In this document: positions 11,081-25,569 of the stretch, piece by piece
Layout: each line of letters begins with the position of its first letter
Position numbering within the stretch: the stretch's first letter is position 1
From: Casuarina equisetifolia
Lineage: Eukaryota; Streptophyta; Magnoliopsida; Fagales; Casuarinaceae
Length of the DNA: 64,000 bases
Reading direction: 5' to 3'
NCBI GenBank assembly: GCA_028551475.1
Contig: CM052357.1
Span: forward strand, 3,162,001-3,226,000
Notes under the pieces: generated by a model
Database searches by the model: none
What the model was told of the DNA's origin: nothing
What the model saw: only the letters and a program-made list of their open reading frames with translations
Position numbers and translations under genes: made by a program

Positions 11081-12390
11081 AAAAATAAGTGCAGACGCAA
11101 GTAAGCAAGAGGAATAAGGCACCTAATCTGTTTGATTTAGAGTTTGATTTACATTTATCAAATAAAAATAAAAATACTGAGAAATTTATTGTCGAAGACA
11201 TGTCAGCCTCTTTAAACCACGTGGTGCGTCAACATCAACCTCAACCTCAACCTCCTAAGCGACGCACATCGTTTTCTGTTCTTCGAGTTCCAGACTTGAG
11301 AACTCTCTCGAATTACACCTCTCTGTTTTCGGTTTTCTCAAGCTCTCACTATTTATACCTGAACAATTGATACGAAAACATAGTTTACACCCCCGGGACA
11401 CTTCGGCTGCCATGGGACAACCAGGACTTTCTTTCTCTTCACCACACTTGATGACAATCTTTATGACTGCCATAAGCATGCTGCAGCACCGCGACAACAG
11501 TTGTTTGTTTCTTGTTCCAAGAATTTTATTTGACGGGGTTTTAGTTTTAGTCTCTTGTTCTTACAACTTATGTGATGTGGCCCTAGATTTGGGCCCAATG
11601 TTCCCAGTGTATAAGCTTGATTAAGGCCCATATATCTCTTTTATATTCCACTAATGTAATTTGCAAAAGGATTCTTGGAGAATGAAAAGTTGAGTTTTGA
11701 CTTTTACGGAGGTTTTTGTCCGAGATTGTGAAGGTATTTGTCTCCTTTAAATGAGACTAGAGGTTTGAGTCTCCCTTTGATAAATTAGATATTACAATTA
11801 TAGCCTCTATCACAATCAAAATCCAACTACCAAGCCAATGATAGTAGTTGTTCTATACCATAATAGACAATTTGAAGCTGTGATGAACTCATGAATTCAT
11901 TAATGGAAAGAGAAATATGTAAAGGAGATGTGAAAGAGGCTACAATGCTAAGAGCTTAGAGAGGGAAAGCATACACACATGAAAAAAAAAAACATGATCA
12001 TATATTTATGCAAGGATAAATATAAAATAAAAGCTTGTTTGTTGTTGACAAATAAACCAATATACAAAAAGGAGAATGATCTCTTAATGCGTGTTTGATA
12101 TGAGATAAGAAACCTAACAGTGTACCCCTTTGGGTGTAGTCAAAATGGTAAAAAGAACTCATATAAGAAATCTTATAAAATAAATATCCAGTATTTGAAT
12201 TCCTTTACCATCAAGAAAAACTTGATAGAGATTTGACTGTTAAAAAATAAAATAAAATAAAATAAAATAAAAGAACGGCGTTACTTCTCAAATAATGCAC
12301 CTGAAGCACATGCTTAAGACCTGTGAATCATGTAACTGCGGTGACAAAGCATATGACAAGGCATAGGCTGGAGGCATAAGATAAGGCCGT
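11081..12390. other. Intergenic region, no gene recognised
   Basis: A patch near 11210-11500 has more balanced composition and short open frames on both strands, and might be an eroded gene piece, but no product is recognisable. A (AAAAT)n microsatellite occupies about 12243-12272. Confidence 0.35.
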
Positions 12391-12393
12391 TAT

Positions 12394-12640
12394 CTGCAAA
12401 TGGGAGAAGATGACTTGCACATCTAAACAATAAACAACGAAAATGGGAGAAGATGACTTTCCATTCAAACAATAAACAGCAGAAATGGAAGATGACTTTT
12501 GCACATCCAAACAATGGACAACGGCAATGGGAGAAAATGACTTTTGCAAATCCAAACAATAAACAACCGAAATGGGAGAAGATGATTTTTGTACAATAAA
12601 CAACGGAAATAGGAGAAGATGACTTTTGCACATCCAGACG
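12394..12640. repeat. Minisatellite, about 45-bp unit, five to six imperfect copies
   Basis: The unit contains gggagaagatgacttttgca followed by catccaaacaataaacaacg. It recurs with small deletions and substitutions across the interval. The long minus-strand open frames here (for example 12314-12631 and 12328-12780) are artefacts of the repeat. Confidence 0.85.
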
Positions 12641-13200
12641 GCTAGAAGGAAATTAACGTTCAGTGAGTCATCCTTGCATGATAGGTAACATGGGCCATTT
12701 GACCTCTCAAGCTTTATGTTTTCCTTGAGCTTACCTTTCAAAACACAAATCCTTTTGTGTGTTGCTTTTTTATAGAACACCTTTAAGTTCAGAACTTTTT
12801 GCAGTCCTTAGGCCGCCCGAACGAATTTAATTTGCAAGAGCTCCGCTACCTCGATCCTTTAATCCAGGCTTGAACCTGCTGGATATGAATCTTGCACGAG
12901 AAATGACATGTATCCACAGAACTCTAGGTCTATGATTGAAGGTAATTATCTTCAGATAAACCAAAATGCTTATGTAAGCACTGACCTCACCAGCACGTTC
13001 TTTGAAATGTATTCTGTGTAAAGAAGCTAAAAACAAATGCATGATGATGAAGTGTTTGTCGTAAGGCACCTCAATATCAATGTTGTGTCCCTCTCTTTAC
13101 TCGAGGTAACTTTTGGAGAAAGCAGTCCAGCCGATAAAGTTGACCGAACTTGAACTAAGAACTAAGGAAGACAGATAAAATGTTTATCCCACGTCATTGT
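12641..13200. other. Intergenic, no gene recognised
   Basis: Mixed-composition DNA between the minisatellite and the repeats in front of the glycosyltransferase. Near 13086 a short block resembling the later repeat (ctctctttactcgaggt) appears once. No gene seen. Confidence 0.35.
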
Positions 13201-13206
13201 CGTATC

Positions 13207-13405
13207 CTTCTCTCTACTTGAGGTGCCTTTTGCTAAGGCTCTCTCCAAAAGAGAGGGACATACACTTGCCGTGAATGTTGAACTGCTTTACCGGTGTAGG
13301 ACAAAGGCCGTGAAGGCTCTCTCAAAAAGGTGCCTAAAGTAGAGAGAGGGAGACGGCACTTATAAGGCCGTGAATGTTGAGCTGCTTTACCGGTACGAGA
13401 CAAAC
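13207..13405. repeat. Direct plus inverted repeat array upstream of the glycosyltransferase
   Basis: Two direct copies of a 37-bp block (13268-13304 and 13367-13403) share gccgtgaatgttga and ctgctttaccggt. Between and before them lie oppositely oriented copies of a second block: ctctctacttgaggtgcc at 13211-13228 faces ggtgcctaaagtagagag at 13329-13346. The two arms could pair as a hairpin. The array ends about 310 bases before the UGT start codon. Confidence 0.8.
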
Positions 13406-13712
13406 ACTTTATCACATGAAAGCTCAATCTAGCCATTTCTATTGAAAAACAAGGCAAGACCATGTGGTAAGAGTCAAAGCACTACCCACACAAACCTACA
13501 AGCAAAATGAAGACAATGACATCTCTCTGCTGCCAAAGCGTGAACAAAATAGGTCGTCTTACCAAAATGGAATAGCCGGCCTCCAACTCTGCAGCGCCGC
13601 TTTAAAAGAGGAACTTCACTCCAGTTCAGAAATGCCCACAACACCAAAGCCCCATAGGAGAGTCCGGTCAATCTTTCTGTAACAACAGTCTGCTTCTCAG
13701 CCATCTCGTGCC

Positions 13713-15185
13713 ATGGCTTCTCAAGCTCACAAGCTTCACTTTGTCTTGTTTCCACTGATGGCTCCAGGCCACATGAATCCCATGGTAGACATTGCCAAGT
13801 TGCTGGCGCAGCAAGGTGTGGTTGTCACCATAGTCACCACGAAACATAACGCTGCTCGTTTTGAAAGCAGTATTGCTCGTGCAGCTCAGTCTGGTCTTCC
13901 AATCCAACTTATCCCACTTCAGTTTCCATTTGAAGAAGCAGGGATACCGGAAGGTTGTGATAATTTTGACAAGCTTCCTTCACTAAAACTGGGCACGAGT
14001 TTCTTCACTTCAACTAGCATACTGCAACAACCAGCGGAGAAGTTGCTTAAGGAGCTAGCACTGCCACCAAGCTGCATAATCTCCGACATCTCCTTGCCCT
14101 GGACAGCTGACATTGCTCACACGCTTCACATCCCAAGGTTTTCATTCTACGGAGTGAGTTGCTTCTGTCTCTCGTGTTTGTTCAGTGCAGGCGTTCACAA
14201 GGTTTTCGAGAACATACCTTCAGAGTCTAAATATATTGTCTTGCCCGACTTGCCAGATCATCTTGAATTCACTAAGTCACAACTACCTTCAAACGCGGAT
14301 CCTAAAATGGGAAAATTGGTGGAGAAAATGACAGCAGCCGAGCAATTCACATATGGGGTTGTGGTTAATAGTTTCCAGGAGTTGGAGCCAGAGTATGTCA
14401 AACGATATAGGAAAGTAAGAGAAGATAGAGTCTGGTGTATTGGCCCTGTTTCGCTATGTAACAAGGACAATTTAGACAAGGTTGAGAGAGGTGACAAAGC
14501 CGTCATTGAAGAAACTGAATGCTTGAAGTGGCTTGATGCTCAGGAACCCTGCTCTGTTCTCTATGCCTGCCTCGGAAGCATGTGTAATCTAATTACTTCA
14601 CAGTTGATGGAGCTTGGATTGGGCTTAGAAGCGTCGAAGAAACCATTTATTTGGGTCATGAGGGGAGCAAAACACTCGGAAGATTTGGAGAAGTGGATTT
14701 CAGAAAGTGGATATGAAGAAAGGATCAAAGGCAGAGGCCTTCTGATTAGAGGTTGGGCTCCGCAATTGCTGATTTTATCACATCCTTCAGTAGGAGGGTT
14801 TTTAACGCACTGTGGCTGGAATTCAACCATTGAAGCAATATGTGCTGGGGTGCCAATTCTTACATGGCCCCTTTTTGGGGACCAGTTTATAAATGAAAAA
14901 ATGGCAGTTCAGTTACTGAAGATTGGTGTCAGAGTTGGGGTGGAGAGTCCTGTCAACTGGGGTGAGGAGGAGAAGACAGGGGTTTTGGTGGAGAAGGAGA
15001 ATGTTAAGATGGCCATAGACATGCTAATGGATGAAGGAGAAGAAAGAGAGGAGAGAAGGAAAAGAGCAAAAGAACTCGGGGAGATGGCAAAAAGAGCTGT
15101 TGCAGATGGAGGATCTTCTCATGTCTCACTGATGTCGCTAATTCAAGTTGTCAAGCAACAAGCAGGCTGTGAAGGATCAACCTAG
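13713..15185 (+). CDS. UDP-glycosyltransferase, family 1, UGT73-like (group D), intact, single exon
   Basis: A 490-residue soluble enzyme that should transfer a sugar, probably glucose, from a UDP-sugar to a hydroxyl of a small molecule such as a flavonoid, terpenoid or hormone. The N terminus has the F-P-L-M-A-P-G-H-M-N-P block with catalytic His20; the activating aspartate is Asp125 (in I-I-S-D-I-S-L-P-W). The 44-residue PSPG box spans Trp348 to Gln391, with T-H-C-G-W-N-S, Trp369 at box position 22 and a final D-Q. In this family that ending usually goes with UDP-glucose. Length and lack of introns are normal for UGT73 genes. The E/K-rich stretch at about 420-465 matches the variable C-terminal region. 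The acceptor cannot be predicted. The ATG is the first in frame and sits at the expected distance from His20. Confidence 0.95.
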   Translation: MASQAHKLHFVLFPLMAPGHMNPMVDIAKLLAQQGVVVTIVTTKHNAARFESSIARAAQSGLPIQLIPLQFPFEEAGIPEGCDNFDKLPSLKLGTSFFTSTSILQQPAEKLLKELALPPSCIISDISLPWTADIAHTLHIPRFSFYGVSCFCLSCLFSAGVHKVFENIPSESKYIVLPDLPDHLEFTKSQLPSNADPKMGKLVEKMTAAEQFTYGVVVNSFQELEPEYVKRYRKVREDRVWCIGPVSLCNKDNLDKVERGDKAVIEETECLKWLDAQEPCSVLYACLGSMCNLITSQLMELGLGLEASKKPFIWVMRGAKHSEDLEKWISESGYEERIKGRGLLIRGWAPQLLILSHPSVGGFLTHCGWNSTIEAICAGVPILTWPLFGDQFINEKMAVQLLKIGVRVGVESPVNWGEEEKTGVLVEKENVKMAIDMLMDEGEEREERRKRAKELGEMAKRAVADGGSSHVSLMSLIQVVKQQAGCEGST

Positions 15186-16355
15186 CAAACTTAAATTGGC
15201 GACATTCCATGTCAAGGTATTTATTATTATGTTATAATTAGTATTCCCTTGTTCTGGCACATTATAGTTCAGTGTTGCAGCATGGTATTACTTATCATGC
15301 ACATGAAAGAAGCTTCAGGAAAAAAAAAAAAAAAAGAAACACACCTTAAGCATACAGTCAGAAGCCGTCTTCAACTTCACTTTGTATCATCAATGGCTTA
15401 CAATGTCATGAAATAAACTTTTCCAAGGTTGTTCACTTGATATCCCTCTGTCAATACATTGTTGGTTTTGCGTAAATTAGTGTTTTCCCCAAAGTGTGCA
15501 TCTCCCTCTCATCGAGATTGCAATTTATTCTTTTTCCTATTTTTCTAACGTCATATGTGGAAAGAAGAGTTCTCACAAGTGGTGGGAGTTTGATAAACTC
15601 ATCCAACCCCACGGACTCAACCCAATCCTTGACCAAAGCAAATAGCAACTTGGTATTAGAGCCAACAATGGTTGAGCAACAAAAATGTTTCAAAAGATGA
15701 TGAAACAAATGCAACAAATAGTCTTATCACTCAGTGATAAATCAAATAAAAAAAGGAATACCTAATTCAAGTCCCTTTTCAAGTGACTTAAGATCTAAAA
15801 AGTCTAGAAAGATAAAATTTTGAAAGTGAAACTTAAATCAAAGGAGTACTCTCTTAAAAAATGAAAATTTTTACGACAACAAATTTTAACATGACAAAAT
15901 CTTTAAGAAGTTATGAGCAAATGTTTTCATATTTTGTGAAATAAAAATAAATGATGATTTATAAATTATAATATTAAATAATCATACTATAAAATATTTA
16001 GTCTTTTGATATTCATGTAATTATATTGCACTCCTAACTTTGTAGAAAGAGATTGAAATAAAAAAATTGTTCTTATCCATATGTTTTTAACATGAGAAGC
16101 ATGAAATGAGGTCCAAGAAACGTCTCACAAGGGTAGGTTGGGCCGTGCACATGGATGCACATGATTTTGAACAATGGCAGCCGTTCAAAATTAACTCAAG
16201 AATTAAATGAAGAATGCCATTTCCTACTAGACGTGAAGTGAAGACCTGAATCGAGCAAAATATGTTTGTCACTTTCTCTGCCAGTCTCTGAAACCCAAGG
16301 ATAAAAGGAAAAGATAGCATAAGGAGTGAGCAATGGCGCACGAGAGTTGCCATTC
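15186..16355. other. Intergenic region between the UGT and duplication unit A
   Basis: The first few hundred bases probably contain the UGT 3' untranslated region. The rest is AT-rich with a poly(A) tract near 15320. No second copy of this stretch lies before unit B, so it is outside the duplication. Confidence 0.4.
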
Positions 16356-16499
16356 CCATTTGTCCAGAAAACCAGGCAGAGTTGTGCAAGTTCAGGATAC
16401 TTAAACCTTGTTCTATCTTTTAAAAAATAAAATATATGTTTCTGTTTTTGTAGTTTAATCTTATGGAGAGAATCTGTACTTTATTTATAAACAAAGGTT

Positions 16500-16800
16500 C
16501 TATGAATATACCTGTGTGTAAAGTACTAAGTAGTCTTCTGGGACATTAAAGAAAAGGAAGTGGACCTTGAACTCCAGTCTTACATCAAAACACGTCCAAG
16601 AAACAACTTGCTTAAGGAGAGTAGTGGGTGGCCAGATACTGTCAAATAAAACAGAGGTAGAAGACAGTGAGCAGAATTTGATTGGTAGAGAATGCTCAAA
16701 TGCTGTTTGTGTAAGCGTGCTAGGTTGTCCAATGGCAATGGGGGAAGTGGGAAGCAACCATAATTGCACACGGCATGTTTTCTCCCGGTCCTAGGACGTC
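16500..16800 (+). promoter_or_regulatory. Conserved upstream block of the GLO-1 pseudogene (putative promoter)
   Basis: Nearly identical to 29640-29920 in front of GLO-2 and recognisably similar to 51935-52205 in front of GLO-3. It includes gtccaatggcaatgggg (a CCAAT-type core) and ttgattggtagagaatgctc. Conservation across three paralogues, one much more diverged, suggests promoter function; no factor is assigned. Open frames in it on both strands are incidental. Confidence 0.55.
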
Positions 16801-17597
16801 CATAGCTGATGTGATTACTTTCTGGTCTCTACTTGCCATTCTTCTGTATTTTCGATCGTTCTTCTTCGTGCCTTACTTGTTTGTTTCATTGCTCCGATAT
16901 TCACTCTCTCTCTCCCTCTCTCTGGGCTTTATTTCACGATGTCCACTTGAATTTTTAAGATCATTTGCTTCTAGGTTTGATCAGAATTATAAGAGAGATG
17001 CAGTCAAGGTCTTGGGTTTCTATAATTTTTACTCAATATTTTAAACCAACTTGCCTCGTATTTCAATCTTGTAGTTCCTAGGGGGTGTGCGATGTCTATT
17101 TGAGTTTTTTCCTAGGAATGTCCACATCAATGGTCTTTTAGCATTCTGGCACCTACACCAGGTAAGGCTTGATGGGTAACTTCCCGGTTCAATCACTACC
17201 AAGAAAAAGACAACTAAAGGTTCCTAAAAATACAGTGGGACACACATCTTCTCCTGTTAAAAGCGTGACAAGTTAAAGATTCCTGCTCTCCAGGTTTTTA
17301 TAACGGACAACTAGTCCCAAGTGCCGTTGCACTAACTTCTCTGCTACTGGCGGCTTAACAGTGGTGTGTGAAGCTTGTTCCATTTAGCCTGCATCACTTT
17401 TGGCTGAATTTGTTTCGTTATTTTCATTGTTAGTGCTCGAATGGCCCATGATTTTGATTATCATGGAAGCCTTGATCAGATTTTCTCGGTTGCTTTTCTA
17501 GTTCAACGAATTTGAAGAAAGTTAATTGAGTTGTGATTTTCATTTCTGAACCATTTTCAGAGTATTCTGGGGATAGCATAAATAATCCATTGGAAAG

Positions 17598-21210
<3,613 letters not shown>

Positions 21211-24200
21211 GATAATGGTGCCGTTGCTTCTTGAATATTGTCTTGGTAGGCATAAGCCTTAGAAGTTTGTTTGTCATTAGAATAAAACATAACCCATTTG
21301 TGGTTCACAAAATAAGTACGAAGAGTTTGAACTTCTGTGATGACAACTATATGATATTTTCTTAGATATCCACGATACTTTTGTATCCTTGCTATATTTT
21401 CAACAAGGTGTTGTGTTGTTTTATTATTTTGCATAACTTTTGCTAAAATTATTAAAGTACTACTGACTCTAAATTATCAGATTGAGGATTTTAGATGGCA
21501 TAGGTAGAGTTTGCTTTGTTTGGTTGCTTCAGAACTAATGATCAAGAAAATATTTATAATATCTTCAAATTTTTTTATGTCCATTTAAGGAAATTGCCTT
21601 TGTTCGCATCCTATTAGGTTTAGGGTTTTCCAAGCTTCATCTTTAATCATCTTTTAGTCATAGGTATCAATTTGTATTTATTTTTTTCTTCTCTTTTTCT
21701 TGCATGGTTAGATGGAAAAGACTTTATCAATGCGTTAGTTGTAATAACTGAAGTCATTGGTGTAATTTGCATTTAGTAATACTAGAGGTTTGGCTACAGT
21801 TAGGATTATAGTCAAACAAGGTTTCCCTAAGTCTATAGATTCTTGACAAATTATAAAGTTCTGTTAAATCTTTTTTGAGTTAAATGAACATAGAAGTAAG
21901 TTTCTAGCTATATTACTTGACAAGCAATCCTAAAGCAACACCAAGCTTATCTAAAATGGACTAAGGATTGGTAAAACCAAACTTTGTTCACTTTTAAGAA
22001 GATTAATACTCAATGGAGCTTTATGAGATAATAAAGTGATGAATAAGTTCAAGTCAACTTGATGAAAGCAACAATTACTCAAGTTTTCTTTGTGATTTTA
22101 AGATGGTTAGTACTTGACTGAGTTTCTTTTTAAAAAATTGAAGTTAATTTCTACCTCACAGGCCACTTGTCCAAAAGAACTTTTTAGCGTACAGATTATT
22201 AGAACTCTAACTTGTAAGTAAAGATAGTGTTTGTTTATCATATTTGCTTTCCTTCAAGTGAAACTTAGCAAACATAACATGAACACTATCTTTTGAGAAG
22301 ATACAAGTCACTTAACTTATGAATGTTAGTCTCAATTTTACTTTGATTTGGATTACCAATCTCTAAATTAGAAGACTTAGTCCTCCTTTAAAATTGATTG
22401 TTAAGACTTGGAGATACTTCCATAAACAAAAGAAATGTCAAACTAAGATATAAGTAATGTGGAATTCATACTGTTTTTAAGATATCTTATTGCCCATGTC
22501 GGACTCATCTAAGGATTTGGTTCTATGAGCCAAAGGGTGTAACACTTAAACCTAAGATCACCTCTAACACTATGTTAGAAATACTCAATTTTTCCTTAAC
22601 ATTGTTCATAAAAGATGGGGAAAAACTCAAGAAATACAAAAGATATCAAGTCAAAACATAAACAATATAAGATTCACATAGTTTTTAATCTCTATATTGC
22701 ACGTGTAGCTTGAATTCGGATTTGGAGTGTTATATTTGAAACCGTAGCGAACACTAAGGATTCTACTTAATCAAGAAGCTATAAATTTTGATGGCTACAA
22801 AGATCTATTGAAGCATATCCGAGGGGAAATGCAATCTAGTGATGCATTTTCTTCTTCTCTAGGCTCTACTGCTTTTAATGGGGCGATCATGGAGCTTTGA
22901 AATGTTGCTTGCCGATAAAGGCAAGTCCAAAGTTGAAATCCTTATTTTTCTAGTTTGGCATATCATGAGGTTGAATTATTTCCTTCGTTTAGAAAAGGAG
23001 AAAGAAAAAAAATGTTCATCACATACGACTTTCTTTGAATACAAGAATACATATAGGTTAGATTTTGAAGAATTCTAGAGGCTGATTCTAGCTCCCTTAA
23101 CAAAGCTCCAATTTCATTTTACCCAAACTTCCAAACGAGAAAATCACAAATAAGTAACATTTATATTCAAGTTTAACATAATCACATAAAAATCCAAGTG
23201 ATTACTTATGATAATGACTAAATTGAAAAATATATTAATGACCACAGTTGCTATTGTCTAATTGTCCTACTGATAACAACTATTAGTGTTGAATTGTATA
23301 AGGACAATGGTAATGTTTTCAACAGTAAAGAAACATGCCTAACATTAAATAGTTTGATAAGATAATTTAAATTTATCATTGCTCCTATCTTTTACTAGCT
23401 ACTATGTATAAAAGTCAATTATTTCATTTCTCCCTTTCTAAGCAAAGTTGTACTACCCCAAAAGCCTTATCATGGAAAAGTTCTACTAGTTCACCGCCTT
23501 TTTCACAATTTTATCAAATCTTTTGGGATAAGTCTAATGAATTCATTAGCTCCTACTTTTCTAAAAGAGTGAACAAATATTTGTTAGAGGTTGTTAGTTT
23601 TTTCTAATTAGTTTAAATTAATGTCTTTTTATCTCTTAATAAAAAATTTCAAGTAAAATTATTCTCGAAAATATCTCTCAATCCTCTATATCATAAGTGT
23701 ATATAATTGTGTTAAAATTCCCTCAAACTCAACTATGATATTTAATTGCAATGATCATCATTTTATATTCACTACTCCCCTTCCCCACCACTTTGTTTTC
23801 TTATTGTTGCATTTGTTATTATCATAACCATCACTATTAACATTAACTACTACTACTTTTAGATCAAAAGATGAAGGTAGTAATATTACCTAAACGTCCC
23901 TATAACTTAGCGAACACAACTAGGATTCTAGGTTCTATTAATTTATAGTGTTTTCTATATAACTTGATATTGCGTTTTTGTAAATAAGGAAAACATCATA
24001 TTACTCCCATCAAAATAGCTATCATGGCTAAGAAAAAAAGTACAAGGACTATTGTCTTAGTTACTATTATCGTGACCTAAATATGAATTTGTGGCTTAAA
24101 TATACCAATTCCTTGATGGCTTTTGGTGAAGTAATCCACAATTGTTTAAGTAAAGACAAAGAACAATTAATTTTAATAAGGCTTTTCCAAGACCACACAA

Positions 24201-24742
24201 ACGAACATTCTATATATACTAGTAATTGCACTGACACTTAACCAAGCCCAATAGCTAAGTAATAGAGTTAAATGCCTCTAGTTTCAAGGTATTTAGTTCA
24301 AATCTCCTCACCTCCGAAATTTGAGTTTCTCCTTACTCAAAAAACATAATAAGTTCTAACAGTTACCTTCATAAATTTTTAACAAAAATTACTCCCAAGG
24401 AAATTGAGCCTTGGGGACAAAAGATGGCATTTGAAAGAAAAAAAAAATAGTAGAAAGAAACATGTGTGTGCAATTATCATTTTGTTTTGACTCGTATCTT
24501 GGAGGCATAAAATAAAAGCATGTTTAGCAATTTAAAAAATTAAAACAGAATAACCATTGAATGATCATAAAAATGTAAGAGACGAGTAAAAAGTTGCAAA
24601 ATCCTACGCTGTTCAAACTAACCATTGAAAGATCATAAAAAAGTAAAAGGCAAGTAAAAAAAAAAAAACAAAGCTACAATTTTTAACCTATGTATCTACT
24701 ACTCTTCCAATGCTATATATCTTATATATGATGTCCATAGTT
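21211..24742. other. Unit A intergenic region, GLO-1 to the DUF4408 gene
   Basis: The GLO-1 3' untranslated region occupies roughly the first 300 bases and is conserved in the other two copies (for example caaggtgttgttgtgttgtt-like sequence near 21400 and 34830). The rest is AT-rich DNA matched by unit B at about 34870-38700, without any open frame that looks coding. A decayed tRNA-like sequence lies at 24246-24308. Confidence 0.45.
24246..24308 (+). repeat. Decayed tRNA-like (SINE-type) sequence, unit A
   Basis: Contains an A-box-like aatagctaagtaatagag and, at tRNA-like spacing, a B-box-like agttcaaatctcc. The same element in unit B (38292-38354) has better boxes (tagctcagtaac, ggttcaaatct). 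It does not fold into a convincing functional tRNA, so a tRNA-derived SINE head is more likely. Confidence 0.4.
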
Positions 24743-25444
24743 TCAAGTCCCTTGGAGGCGAATTTGTCTATTAAATCTCTGAATAAACTCTTCAAACCTT
24801 CTGTTAATTTCCTCATCGGACATGGCTGAAAACTCACTTTCTTCTGCACTGGGTTCCAGCTTCTCACTCTTCGACCTCATCACAGTGTTCTTGCTCTCGT
24901 CTATCACCACTCGTTTTTTTCCCTCGGACTTACTGCGGCGATGAGTTCTTGGGCGACTCTTATCAGCTTGCTGGGCATCGACCTGCCTCTTCTCTTGCAA
25001 GTCTTCGCGGCGACTCGGCTTCGGGAGAGCACTTTCCTTTCCAACGTGTATGTCCTTCTTTTCTTTCAAATCGTCAACCTCTTGCTCGGCAGTGCTTTCT
25101 TTAACATCTTCCGGATACTCTGGAACCATTGGGGGAACAGTTTTATCGTGGCTGTGCATCATAAACTCATCCCGGAGATCTTGCTTCTCTTCCGTCGAAG
25201 AGAAGACGCCATAGTCGGCGGCAATAATGACGATGAGAATGTTGGAAATGAAGAACCAAAACTTGCTGGTGTTGAAGAGCGTGGAAGGAGATAGGTTGAA
25301 GACATAGAAAATAGCAACGCAAATGAAAACGGGGAGAAGAAAGGCGAAGAAGGACATGCCCTTTGCCTTTTGAGGACGTCCATGGGAGGCCTTGGGGGAT
25401 TTGGCAGCATCATCTTCCATAAGATTTGGTGGTTTTCCGGTCAT
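24743..25444 (-). CDS. DUF4408/DUF761 membrane protein, intact
   Basis: A 233-residue protein of the plant family sometimes labelled cotton-fibre-expressed-like. Near the N terminus are two hydrophobic segments (about 30-50 and 58-80). The second runs into W-F-F-I-S-N-I-L-I-V-I-I-A-A-D-Y-G, which is the DUF4408 signature. A charged, lysine- and arginine-rich middle (about 110-200) probably is disordered. The C terminus carries the DUF761 motif M-S-D-E-E-I-N-R-R-F-E-E-F-I-Q-R-F-N. The biochemical role is unknown; some relatives respond to pathogen signals. A TATA box lies about 115 bases upstream of the ATG on this strand. The paralogue in unit B is broken. Confidence 0.9.
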   Translation of the reverse strand: MTGKPPNLMEDDAAKSPKASHGRPQKAKGMSFFAFLLPVFICVAIFYVFNLSPSTLFNTSKFWFFISNILIVIIAADYGVFSSTEEKQDLRDEFMMHSHDKTVPPMVPEYPEDVKESTAEQEVDDLKEKKDIHVGKESALPKPSRREDLQEKRQVDAQQADKSRPRTHRRSKSEGKKRVVIDESKNTVMRSKSEKLEPSAEESEFSAMSDEEINRRFEEFIQRFNRQIRLQGT

Positions 25445-25557
25445 GTTTGTGGAAAGGAAGAATTCGAGAGACTTGTGGGGCTTCGATTTGTAGCCCCAAA
25501 GAGATTTTCGGTTATTAAAACTGGAGGTTGGTACGTATAAGTTCCCATCAAAGAGGG

Positions 25558-25565
25558 TTTATATA
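25558..25565 (-). promoter_or_regulatory. TATA box of the DUF4408/DUF761 gene (unit A)
   Basis: Reads TATATAAA on the minus strand, about 115 bases before the start codon. It is conserved with its flanks (agagggtttatatagggtt on the plus strand) in unit B at 39600-39608. Confidence 0.65.
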
Positions 25566-25569
25566 GGGT

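Noticed and set aside
10857..11201. 114-codon minus-strand open frame
   Set aside because: Spans the 54-bp tandem duplication and repeats the same short peptide twice; no other support.
12328..12780. 150-codon minus-strand open frame
   Set aside because: Produced by the 45-bp minisatellite; the peptide is a chain of repeats of the same segment.
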